Source: Methanolinea sp. UBA473 (GTDB lineage Archaea; Halobacteriota; Methanomicrobia; Methanomicrobiales; Methanospirillaceae). From it: 12,680 nucleotides of DNA. The stretch is from positions 1 through 12,680 of the forward strand of contig DAEV01000084.1 of assembly GCA_002509495.1 (NCBI GenBank), read 5' to 3'. Shown here piece after piece: positions 1 through 5,767 of the stretch. Under the pieces are notes generated by a model. It searched no databases and was not told where the DNA came from. It saw nothing but the letters and a program-made list of their open reading frames with translations. The position numbers and the translations under genes are program-made. Every line of letters starts with the position of its first letter. Position 1 is the first letter of the stretch.

Positions 1-2
1 AC

Positions 3-80
3 CAGGACAAGGTCGTCCGGAAGACAAAGAAGGAGGCCATGGAGAAGGAAGAGCATTACGACGGAAAGCCTACCGAGTAA
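3..80 (+). CDS. C-terminal end of an upstream protein (partial)
   Basis: One frame is open from the window edge to a TAA at 78-80 and gives a highly charged tail ending in HYDGKPTE. The lysine/glutamate-rich composition is what one expects of a soluble C-terminus or a cytoplasmic tail. A hairpin followed by eight T residues comes directly after the stop, which supports this being a true gene end. Only 25 residues are visible, so the family cannot be named. Confidence 0.6.
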   Translation, partial: QDKVVRKTKKEAMEKEEHYDGKPTE

Positions 81-102
81 GGCCGAAACCGGTCTTTTTT
101 TT
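79..102 (+). terminator. Hairpin plus U-tract terminator after the upstream gene
   Basis: The sequence forms a short stem (AAGGCCG against CGGTCTT, one G-T wobble, AAAC loop) that runs into a block of eight T. Archaeal termination needs mainly the T-tract; the hairpin is additional. A second small perfect hairpin (GAGGAC/GTCCTC, 113-130) follows it. Confidence 0.6.
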
Positions 103-454
103 CCGTCTCCACGAGGACGTGGAAGTCCTCCGGCAGGGAGGGGGCCTGCAGTCTACCGTATCCTTTTCCGATCCGATCGCCAATTCCGCGACCGGAACGA
201 TAACAATCCTGGAATCCTTTCCTGCTGTTTCCGTAATCCTCATCGTCCGGGTACGGGAAGAACGGGGCTCCCGTGATCTCGTCCGACGGATTTCCCGGGG
301 TTCGGAGGTGGTTGACGTCCCGTCGAGCAGGATCCTGGCAGTCCGGGGGAACGAGAGTGCCGTGTGGCCAAAACGCGAGTCCCTTCCGATCGGCAGGAGA
401 ATCCCGCCCGTTCCTATTCGATCTTTTTTTACCGGATTTCGCGAAAGATATTGT
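81..454. other. Intergenic region, no convincing gene
   Basis: This 374-base stretch holds the terminator and a small hairpin at its left end. The plus frame continuous with the downstream lipoprotein is open from a GTG at 119, but the added 112 residues have no signal, domain or ribosome site and would bury the lipoprotein signal peptide inside the protein. The minus-strand open frames here look like GC-rich shadows. A T-rich element (about 421-430), some 27 bases before the ATG at 455, may be the promoter of the lipoprotein gene. Confidence 0.5.
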
Positions 455-1444
455 ATGCAAACATGGCACGCCTGCATGGTGCTCTTTCTCGTAGGCGCTG
501 CCCTCTTCTCCGGATGTGTCCGTGAGGGTCCGGCCGGGCAGACCGTGCCCGTCGCCCTGCCAGCGGGTCCACCCCAGCCGAACACCCCGGATCAGCTCGC
601 GGGTCTGGTGCAGGACGCCGCTGCCTACGCAAGGATCGTCGGGAAAGAGCCGGCGCTCGCCGAGTTCTCCAAAAAAGAGGGGATCTTCTCGCACGGCGAC
701 GTGTACATCTATGCCTACGGCAACCAGGGGACGCTCCTCGCCCATCCCTATCAGACGGAATCCGTGGGGACGAACCGCCTGGACTTCACCGACGCACGGG
801 GTCTCGCCGTGATCGCGATCGGGAACTATACGGCATCGACCGGCGGGGGATTCATCGCCTACCTCTATCCTGCCCCGGATGGCGGTGTGATCGACGAGGC
901 TGCAAAAGATCGCTACGTTCCGAAGATCGGGTATGTCTGCCCGGCGGGACCCGGCTGGTGGATCGCTTCCGGGATCTACTTCGCAGACCTGGACGGAGCC
1001 GACCCCGTGCCGGAGCCGATCGCCGCGATGATCCGGCTCGAAGAGCGTGGCGCGGAGTTCGGGAGAACGCACGGGAGGGAGGCGGCATTTGCCGAGATCT
1101 CGAACCGTTCCGGGATGTTTGTCGACCCGGAGGGGCACTACCTCACCGCATACGATTACAATGGCACGGTCCTTTCCCACCCCTATCTTACGGATGCGGT
1201 GGGAAAGAACCTCGTCGGGTGGAAGGATGCGTTCGGAATGGAGATCGTCCGATCCGCTGCGGAAACCGCGAGAGCCGGTGGAGGATACGTGATCTTCATC
1301 TGGCCCAACCCGAACGCAGGCAACCGGGAAGAGATAAAGATCGGGTACATGCTCCCGGTCGACGGAACCTGGTGGATCGGGTCCGGGGTCTACTTGAGCG
1401 AGATTACAGGGGAACCGGCCTACTACCCGGCTCATCCCTCCTGA
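455..1444 (+). CDS. Lipoprotein with two Cache-type sensor repeats
   Basis: The 329-residue protein starts with a lipoprotein signal peptide: a hydrophobic stretch at residues 7-20 and a lipobox FSGC with Cys21 as the acylation site. This fixes the ATG at 455 against the longer open frame beginning at 119. A proline-rich linker (about 22-45) leads into two homologous repeats, about 47-179 and 188-317. Each carries a Y-x-G-T-x-L-x-HPY core followed by a GGG-[FY] strand, a KIGY strand and a WW-I-x-SG-[IV]-Y end, characteristic of the sCache_2 type of extracytoplasmic ligand-binding domain. Cache domains normally bind small ligands and pass a signal through a membrane helix. Here there is no second helix, HAMP, kinase or methyl-accepting part, so the protein is probably a membrane-anchored binding subunit that needs a partner. 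No SD is seen; a T-rich element about 27 bases upstream suggests a leaderless transcript. The Cache identification is firm at family level; the ligand is unknown. Confidence 0.85.
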   Translation: MQTWHACMVLFLVGAALFSGCVREGPAGQTVPVALPAGPPQPNTPDQLAGLVQDAAAYARIVGKEPALAEFSKKEGIFSHGDVYIYAYGNQGTLLAHPYQTESVGTNRLDFTDARGLAVIAIGNYTASTGGGFIAYLYPAPDGGVIDEAAKDRYVPKIGYVCPAGPGWWIASGIYFADLDGADPVPEPIAAMIRLEERGAEFGRTHGREAAFAEISNRSGMFVDPEGHYLTAYDYNGTVLSHPYLTDAVGKNLVGWKDAFGMEIVRSAAETARAGGGYVIFIWPNPNAGNREEIKIGYMLPVDGTWWIGSGVYLSEITGEPAYYPAHPS

Positions 1445-1481
1445 ATGGGCCTCGAGTGGGGGCACTACCGGATACCGGGGT

Positions 1482-1640
1482 GCCTTCTCCTGCGACCGGT
1501 CCGATGACCCCCTCCGTCTCATCGCATCCAGGATGCCCTCTCCTGCGGCCGGTCCGATGAACCCTTCCGTCTCATCGCATTCCGGGGGCCCTTCTCCTGC
1601 GACCGGTTCGATGACCCCTTCCGTCTCATCGCATTCCGGG
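1482..1640. repeat. Three tandem ~53 bp repeats, each with a conserved inverted repeat
   Basis: Three near-identical units start at about 1482, 1535 and 1589 (spacings 53 and 54 bases). Each contains TCTCCTGCG, then CCGGT(C/T)CGATGA, and ends CCGTCTCATCGCAT. Every unit keeps the arms CGATGA and TCATCG, which pair across an 11-base loop (first copy 1502-1507 with 1519-1524). The units lie in the gap between the lipoprotein and the GYD gene and do not form part of a credible protein. They may be a small minisatellite, RNA hairpins or a protein-binding array. Confidence 0.85.
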
Positions 1641-1734
1641 AATTGATCCAGTCCGGCCTTAGCTGGATCTGCGAGCGAGGTTCTACCCCTCTCCCTCCTG
1701 TCCTTGGACAAGGGCATGGATGAGCACCACCCCA

Positions 1735-1743
1735 ACTTTTATC
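1735..1743 (+). promoter_or_regulatory. TATA-like element for the GYD gene
   Basis: ACTTTTATC lies about 26-34 bases before the ATG at 1769. The leader has no ribosome binding site, so a leaderless transcript beginning at or near the ATG fits the spacing expected for an archaeal TATA box. Confidence 0.45.
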
Positions 1744-1768
1744 TCCCCGTGGACCCATCCCGCTCATT

Positions 1769-2059
1769 ATGCCACTGTTTATAATTCTTGGAAAATTGAC
1801 CGACAAGGCCATCGAGAAGATGAAGGATGCGAAGGAGCGGGACGCCCAGGCCGCGAAGATCATCCAATCCGCAGGGGGAACGCTGCTTGCCCACTACTAC
1901 ACCATCGGCCGCTACGATGTCGTAGCGATTGTGGATTTACCCTCCGCGGAAGTGCTTGCGAAGGTCGTGATGGAGATCAGCAAGGTGGGCACGGTCAGCA
2001 CGGAGACCATGACCGCTCTCCTCCCGGAACAGATGTACAGGATGGCAACGGGATCGTAG
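1769..2059 (+). CDS. GYD domain protein
   Basis: The 96-residue soluble protein matches the GYD family (PF08734) over its whole length. It has the N-terminal FIILGKLTDKAI strand and helix, the family signature near the middle as GRYD (residues 47-50), then VVAIVDLPSAE and the conserved GTVSTETMTAL C-terminal strand. GYD proteins are small ferredoxin-like-fold proteins common in archaea and bacteria; their biochemical role is not established. The length is normal for the family. The gene stands alone: the next plus-strand gene starts almost 490 bases later. No SD precedes the ATG, but a TATA-like element about 30 bases upstream suits a leaderless mRNA. The family call is confident; the function is open. 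Confidence 0.9.
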   Translation: MPLFIILGKLTDKAIEKMKDAKERDAQAAKIIQSAGGTLLAHYYTIGRYDVVAIVDLPSAEVLAKVVMEISKVGTVSTETMTALLPEQMYRMATGS

Positions 2060-2545
2060 GAGTCCAGTTCCCCCAGATCTGTTCCGGGTGATTCACCCTT
2101 CTGCGGAAAGAGCTGGGATAGAGCCCTGACGAATTGGAGAGCGAGGGTATCATCCACAAGGACGGCTGCCGGCCCGTGCTCCAGGCAAGTGCCCGCATGG
2201 CGCCGCGCTGGCAGGATAGCCCCGCAGGATCCCCGTGGTCTTCATCCCCTGCGTAAACGAGCCCGGTGATGCCCTGGCAATCCTTGGGAAGGCGCCCGCA
2301 GACCGGGGAGTAAAAGGAATGGCCGGGATCTCCCTGGATCAAAAAGCTGCCGGGAGACCGGATGCGGGCGGCGAACAACTCCCGCGGCTCAACCACCGGA
2401 TTCAGAAAACAAAGAATCACAATCCTCTTTTTTGAGGATTTTGGAGAGCAACGATGTCGGCACAAATCCCGGGGTGCATGGACGGTGGACGGGCGGAAGG
2501 GAGCCCGGAACAGAACGGGACGTGAGAAGGATCGGAGGGAACCAC
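2060..2545. other. Intergenic region, possibly with decayed coding sequence
   Basis: This 486-base gap holds no intact gene that I can support. On the minus strand short protein-like stretches occur in different frames (for example VLVDDTLALQFVRAL near 2110-2160), but no single frame joins them and one runs antisense into the GYD gene. The plus-strand open frame at 2235-2435 has no ribosome site or recognisable motif. The only clear structure is a stem-loop at 2421-2440. Confidence 0.45.
2421..2440. promoter_or_regulatory. Perfect inverted repeat AATCCTC-T6-GAGGATT
   Basis: Seven-base perfect arms (2421-2427 and 2434-2440) flank a loop of six T. It lies about 105 bases upstream of the flavodoxin start. 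It could be an RNA hairpin, a termination structure for whatever reads through from the left, or an operator. The sequence does not decide between these. Confidence 0.45.
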
Positions 2546-3115
2546 ATGGAACTGGATGGGAAAGAACCCGGGGATCCGCGGCCGGTGAAATCACTCGTGG
2601 TCGTGTTCTCCTATCATCACATGAATACCGAGAAGATCGCTCACGCGATCGCAAATGTCCTCGATGCAGCGGTGAAGACGCCACAGCAGGTCATCCCCGA
2701 CGAGATCCGGGAGTACGACCTGGTGGGCTTCGGCTCCGGGATCTATTCCGCACGGAACCACGAATCCCTCATCGAGCTTGCCGATGCACTGCCGCTCGCG
2801 AACGGCAGGAACGCGTTCATCTTCTCCACGTTCGGGGCCCCGGTCGCCCTTTTTCCCGGAGAACGGCTCAAAGGTTTTATCAGGGACAACCACTCGGCCC
2901 TCCGGGAAACGCTGGAGTCCCGGGGCTACACGGTCGTCGATGAATTCGCCTGTGCAGGGTTCAACACGAACAGTTTCCTCCGGTTCTTCGGGGGGCTGAA
3001 CAAGGGAAGACCGGATGCCGATGACCTCCGGCATGCGGAAGAGTTTGCCCGCAGCGTGAAGCGGCTCGCCGGGCAGGAGAACAAGGTTGCAGACCGGGGA
3101 ACGGTGGGGACATGA
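2546..3115 (+). CDS. Flavodoxin family protein (Flavodoxin_5 / HemG-like type)
   Basis: The ATG at 2546 is chosen because GGAGGGA lies 5-11 bases before it and the flavodoxin fold starts directly after; the open frame extends further up without motif. The 189-residue protein has a first strand SLVVVFSY (16-23), the FMN-phosphate loop region SYHHMNTEKIA (22-32), strand and loop DLVGFGSGIYSARNHESL (58-75), and AFIFSTFGAP (90-99), the usual order of flavin-binding segments. Such proteins carry FMN and move one or two electrons between redox partners in the cytoplasm; some relatives act as oxygen-sensitive or menaquinone-linked oxidases. The phosphate loop differs from the textbook TGxT form but keeps the conserved Thr28. 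The stop overlaps the start of the membrane protein by ATGA, so the two are translationally coupled and may work together. The exact partner is unknown. Confidence 0.85.
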   Translation: MELDGKEPGDPRPVKSLVVVFSYHHMNTEKIAHAIANVLDAAVKTPQQVIPDEIREYDLVGFGSGIYSARNHESLIELADALPLANGRNAFIFSTFGAPVALFPGERLKGFIRDNHSALRETLESRGYTVVDEFACAGFNTNSFLRFFGGLNKGRPDADDLRHAEEFARSVKRLAGQENKVADRGTVGT

Positions 3116-3768
3116 CAGGGAACCATGACAAACCGGGGAAAACTGAAATGACGGCCCCGTCCGAGGGTGGATTCCCACCTCTCTTTAGGTTATCCCGTGC
3201 GATCTGCAGGATCGCGACCGGAAAAGCCGTCGCCGAATCGTTTGTCCTCTGGATCGTATTCCTGGTCCTCATCAACGGAACGCCGTTCGGGATTGCGCAG
3301 CTCCAGGAGATTACGGGGGGTGCCACGATCCTCGACATGCAGTTCACGACCGGTCCCGACCAGGTGTACGCCATCCTCGACGCCCTCGGGGAGGCCGGGC
3401 GGGCGTTCGACCTTACCCGGATCGTTCCGCTCGACCTGGTCTTCCCGTTCACCTACGGGCTCTTCCTCTCCCTCGCGATCTCTTGGGTCCTCCTCCGGTT
3501 CGTCCCCGCAGGCAGCCCATGGTTCTTCCTGAACCTCGCCCCGGTTGCCGCCGCAGCGGCGGATTACTGCGAGAATGCAGGGGTACTTACGCTGCTCCTT
3601 ACCTACCCGGCCCGGCTGGACCCGGTTGCCGCGTTCACGAGCGTCATGTACGTCGTCAAGTTCGCGTTCTCGGTTCTGAGCTTCGGGGCCCTGTTCGTCG
3701 CACTGGCTGCCTGGGCGGTCATTTTCCTGAAAGGCCGCTCGCGGAGGAGTCCCCCTGATAGGATGTGA
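3112..3768 (+). CDS. Four-helix membrane protein of unknown function
   Basis: The start overlaps the flavodoxin stop (ATGA at 3112-3115) and has GGTGGGG directly upstream; a second possible ATG lies at 3148. The 218-residue product has hydrophobic segments at about 43-57, 108-130, 138-163 and 176-206. Distinctive residues are PLDLVFPFTYG at the start of helix 2, DYCEN inside helix 3 (151-155), and a lysine in helix 4 (VVKFAF). Between helices 1 and 2 lies an extracellular or cytoplasmic loop of about 50 residues. From memory this pattern (D-L-x-x-P-x-x-Y-G in one helix, D-x-x-EN in the next) is shared by a widespread family of uncharacterised membrane proteins, but I cannot name a Pfam entry. 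Charged and polar residues within helices suggest a transport, binding or redox role; coupling to flavodoxin makes redox tempting, but this is inference. Confidence 0.8.
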   Translation: MTGNHDKPGKTEMTAPSEGGFPPLFRLSRAICRIATGKAVAESFVLWIVFLVLINGTPFGIAQLQEITGGATILDMQFTTGPDQVYAILDALGEAGRAFDLTRIVPLDLVFPFTYGLFLSLAISWVLLRFVPAGSPWFFLNLAPVAAAAADYCENAGVLTLLLTYPARLDPVAAFTSVMYVVKFAFSVLSFGALFVALAAWAVIFLKGRSRRSPPDRM

Positions 3769-3775
3769 AGGATCC

Positions 3776-4039
3776 ATGGAATCTGGCAGCAACCGCTACC
3801 GGGATCTGTTCAATTCCACGATCGGGGAGACCCCGGGGTATGCCCTGAACATCCTCTCGTCCTACCCGGCGCTGCTCATCCCCGGCACCGTCCTCCTCCG
3901 CCACCGGAGGAGGGCAGCCGCTGTCCGGAAGCGGCACGAGCGGGAGCTCCACCGGCTGCGGGAAACCCCGGAGGTTCTCACGGAATCGGGCGGCGGATGT
4001 GCTGTCCGGGCCGAGGAGGAGATCGTCAGCCGGCGATGA
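3776..4039 (+). CDS. Small hypothetical protein, last gene of the flavodoxin cluster
   Basis: The 87-residue open frame begins 7 bases after the membrane protein, with GTGAAGGA just upstream of its ATG. It has a moderately hydrophobic segment at about 21-41 (GYALNILSSYPALLIPGTVLL) followed at once by a basic stretch (RHRRRAAAVRKRH) and a charged tail. That order suggests a small single-pass protein with its C-terminus inside. I recognise no family. Its codon use resembles that of its neighbours, and the tight spacing argues for cotranscription. The end overlaps by 14 bases with a possible small convergent ORF on the other strand. It might not be translated, but the position in the operon makes it a reasonable gene. 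Confidence 0.5.
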   Translation: MESGSNRYRDLFNSTIGETPGYALNILSSYPALLIPGTVLLRHRRRAAAVRKRHERELHRLRETPEVLTESGGGCAVRAEEEIVSRR

Positions 4040-4160
4040 TCCCTCGCCATGGTATGCCGTCCTCTTCCGGACCCTGAAGGCCACAGCCGAACACGACCGC
4101 AAGCAGGAGGAGCACCGCCAGGGAGACCCGAGGTAGAAGGACAAAGATCCGAACGATCAA
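4026..4160 (-). CDS. Possible tiny lipoprotein or membrane peptide coupled to the upstream gene
   Basis: On the minus strand a TTG at 4160 starts a 44-residue frame directly after the TGA of the preceding gene (TGA, four bases, TTG). The last codons of that gene supply GGTGA, a good archaeal ribosome site. The peptide begins with two basic residues around hydrophobic segments (IVRIFVLLPR, SLAVLLLLAVVFGC) and has a possible lipobox VFGC, followed by a short polar tail. This is the architecture of a minimal lipoprotein or single-pass membrane peptide. The evidence against it is the rare start codon, the small size and a 14-base convergent overlap with the plus-strand gene ending at 4039. No homologue is known to me. 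Confidence 0.35.
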   Translation of the reverse strand: MIVRIFVLLPRVSLAVLLLLAVVFGCGLQGPEEDGIPWRGIIAG

Positions 4161-4164
4161 TCCT

Positions 4165-4707
4165 TCACCGGCCGGGATCCTTTCCCGCAGGGGACCGCCG
4201 GATCCTCTCATGGGCCCTCTTTCTCCGGACATTCTTCTTGTATTCGCGGACCCCCCTGGGAGAGACGCCCCAAGACCTGCTGAGGGCCCGGATCTCCTCT
4301 GCCACGGCATCCGGATCGGCCCCGGCCATTCCCAGGAGATGAAACAGGACGAGCCGGGGGGAATCCGTCGTATTGAAGATCTTCACGGCAAGCCGTTCGG
4401 GATCCACGGTCCGTGCCGCCAGGTCGATGATGCCCAGCGATAAAAACCCGTTCTCTGTCGGCTCGACGAGGAACTGGAGATAGAAGGCTCCTTCCGGGGC
4501 AGGGTTTTCCCTGTTCTCCGGATCGGGATGCCCCCCGCAGGAACTGCAGGTGTAGACGTCGGGGAGATCGTTTACGGTATCGACCAGCGTGGTCAATCGT
4601 GTGTCGCACTCGACCGGCAGGGAGAGGACTGCAAAGATCAACTCCTCCCGTGTCCGGTCCCTGCCGACCTTCTCGCATTCCCGTCCCGTGCCATGAGGGG
4701 ATGTCAT
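4165..4707 (-). CDS. TYW3/Taw3-like protein with SSCGGHP motif, function unknown
   Basis: The 180-residue protein starts at an ATG preceded by GGGGTGAGGG. Its core, LVDTVNDLPDVYTCSSCGGH (residues 41-60), resembles the substrate-binding segment of tRNA wybutosine-synthesis protein 3 (Taw3/TYW3), where a helix ending in N-x-x-P is followed by T-x-SSC-SGR. Here SGR is replaced by GGHP and there is an extra cysteine (Cys54) next to the SSC. A second TYW3-like stretch may be LQFLVEPT and DLAARTVDPERL (about 78-106). The C-terminal 30 residues are strongly basic (KKNVRRKRAHERIRR), as in an RNA-binding tail. True Taw3 methylates a wyosine intermediate in tRNA-Phe; the changed signature suggests a different substrate. 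The gene follows the flavoprotein gene on the same strand after 108 bases. The resemblance is from memory of the family, not from a search. Confidence 0.6.
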   Translation of the reverse strand: MTSPHGTGRECEKVGRDRTREELIFAVLSLPVECDTRLTTLVDTVNDLPDVYTCSSCGGHPDPENRENPAPEGAFYLQFLVEPTENGFLSLGIIDLAARTVDPERLAVKIFNTTDSPRLVLFHLLGMAGADPDAVAEEIRALSRSWGVSPRGVREYKKNVRRKRAHERIRRSPAGKDPGR

Positions 4708-4815
4708 CCCTCACCCCTCGGACTTCCGGGAATATTCGAACTCCCCATCAATCAAATCCGTGGGATGTTCATCCACTTGAATGCACCCCCGGACGGGAAG
4801 GGATTGCAGCCTGTA

Positions 4816-5550
4816 TTATGGTTTCTTTTTCCCCTCGATCATCTGGTCCATGTAGGCGTTGGCATTCGTAACGAAGATATCTGCGAAGTTCGGAGCCGGG
4901 ATCAGGGGCTGTTCAAGCATGCGGGTCGTTTCTGCGGAGATCTTCCCCGTCTTCGCGACTTCCGACCCCGCGGTCCGGACGTGCGCCAGGTAAGCATCCA
5001 CGAACGGTGTGAACTCCTCGTCCTGGAGCAGGGATCCTCCTCCCCGGTAGATCTCCCCGGCGATCCCGGTCAAAAAGTTCCTGGCCATCCGCCGGATGAG
5101 GAGGCGCAGGACCTGGAAGTGGCTCTGCTCCGGGAACCCGCCGTTCGCCATCATGACGAAGGCAGGGTCCTTCTTTCGGCCCGGGACGTGCCGGACCTCT
5201 CCCCCCGGGTCTTTCTCGAAGTGGGGATCGCCGGTGGGCAGGAGCCGGTCGATGAAGTTCTTCATGATCCCGGAGACGTTATCGACATAGAGCGGGGTTG
5301 CGAAGACGACAACGTCCGCGGACTGGTAGGTCTCGATCAGTTCCTCCATGTCGTCGGACTGGACGCAGGACCCAGGGCACTTCCACCAGCAGGAGAAGCA
5401 GCCAAGGCAGTGGCCGATCTTCTTCTTCACAAGGAAAATGTTCTCTGTCTTTGCTCCCGCCTCTCCCGCACCGGCCAGAAAAGCCTCCACCATGACGTGG
5501 GTGTTGCCCTTCTCCGCACGGGGGCTTCCGTTGAATGCGACAATTTTCAT
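4816..5550 (-). CDS. NAD(P)H-dependent FMN reductase / iron-sulfur flavoprotein-like oxidoreductase
   Basis: The 244-residue protein begins at an ATG with GAGGGTG six bases upstream; the longer open frame only adds non-conserved residues. It opens with MKIVAFNGSPRAEKGNT, the FMN-phosphate loop of the NADPH-dependent FMN reductase fold. Residues 48-62 form a cysteine cluster C-x2-C-x2-C-x3-C-x3-C (CLGCFSCWWKCPGSC), followed by the usual QSDDM. Iron-sulfur flavoproteins (Isf) of methanogens use a compact cysteine motif at the same place to hold a 4Fe-4S cluster, so a cluster is likely, with one more cysteine than needed. TPLYVDNVSGIMKNFIDRL (85-103) is the conserved dimer/flavin segment. The C-terminal 80 residues exceed the length of typical Isf. 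It probably transfers electrons from ferredoxin or NAD(P)H to oxygen, peroxide or quinone-like acceptors in the cytoplasm. It is the first gene of the minus-strand group. Confidence 0.88.
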   Translation of the reverse strand: MKIVAFNGSPRAEKGNTHVMVEAFLAGAGEAGAKTENIFLVKKKIGHCLGCFSCWWKCPGSCVQSDDMEELIETYQSADVVVFATPLYVDNVSGIMKNFIDRLLPTGDPHFEKDPGGEVRHVPGRKKDPAFVMMANGGFPEQSHFQVLRLLIRRMARNFLTGIAGEIYRGGGSLLQDEEFTPFVDAYLAHVRTAGSEVAKTGKISAETTRMLEQPLIPAPNFADIFVTNANAYMDQMIEGKKKP

Positions 5551-5597
5551 CTGGACACCCTCATTCCGGTTCTTTGATCGGGGAATTATCGATGAAA

Positions 5598-5608
5598 GAA
5601 AATAATGG
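5598..5608 (-). promoter_or_regulatory. TATA-like element for the flavoprotein gene
   Basis: Read on the minus strand, CCATTATTTTC lies about 50 bases before the ATG at 5550. This would put the start of transcription some 25-30 bases before the ATG, leaving room for the GAGGGTG ribosome site. It is weaker than the TATA box of the divergent PEGA gene. Confidence 0.35.
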
Positions 5609-5706
5609 TATGCAAGGCAAAGGTCACGAATGCACACCCTTCCGATATCCCTCCCACTCCCCATTGAATCCACTGCTCTCCCCGCGGATCCCTAAATTCA
5701 ATACAC

Positions 5707-5714
5707 CTATATAC
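5707..5714 (+). promoter_or_regulatory. TATA box for the PEGA-repeat protein gene
   Basis: CTATATAC lies about 55-60 bases before the ATG at 5768, which puts the transcription start near 5735 and leaves a leader of about 30 bases with a strong ribosome site. The same octamer occurs upstream of the DUF1003 gene. Confidence 0.65.
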
Positions 5715-5755
5715 TCAGTCGCGAATGGTTCTCCATCCTGCCGGAACATGCCGGC

Positions 5756-5764
5756 GGAGATGAT
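5756..5764 (+). promoter_or_regulatory. Strong ribosome binding site GGAGATGAT
   Basis: GGAGATGAT matches the ideal archaeal SD GGAGGTGAT at eight of nine positions and lies three bases before the ATG at 5768. It fixes the start codon and predicts efficient translation. Confidence 0.75.
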
Positions 5765-5767
5765 GGT

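Larger units (their letters stand above)
1445..1768. other. Intergenic region carrying the repeat array
   Basis: Apart from the three tandem repeats and a TATA-like element near 1735, nothing gene-like is visible here. The long minus-strand open frame that crosses it is a shadow made open by the repeats and high GC. Confidence 0.55.

Noticed and set aside
119..454. N-terminal extension of the lipoprotein frame from GTG at 119
   Set aside because: It would place the lipoprotein signal peptide in the middle of the protein and has no ribosome site or domain.
56..1735. Long minus-strand open frame (559 codons) opposite the Cache lipoprotein
   Set aside because: It is antisense to a gene with clear signal peptide and repeats, lacks any motif, and is kept open by GC-rich codons and by the tandem repeats.
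1995..2684. Minus-strand open frame crossing from the GYD gene to the flavodoxin gene
   Set aside because: It overlaps both real genes in antisense, is rich in Arg/Ser/Pro as shadows are, and has no motif or start signal.
4528..5577. Plus-strand open frame of 349 codons opposite the flavoprotein
   Set aside because: It mirrors a clearly identified minus-strand gene with FMN loop and cysteine cluster and contains no domain.
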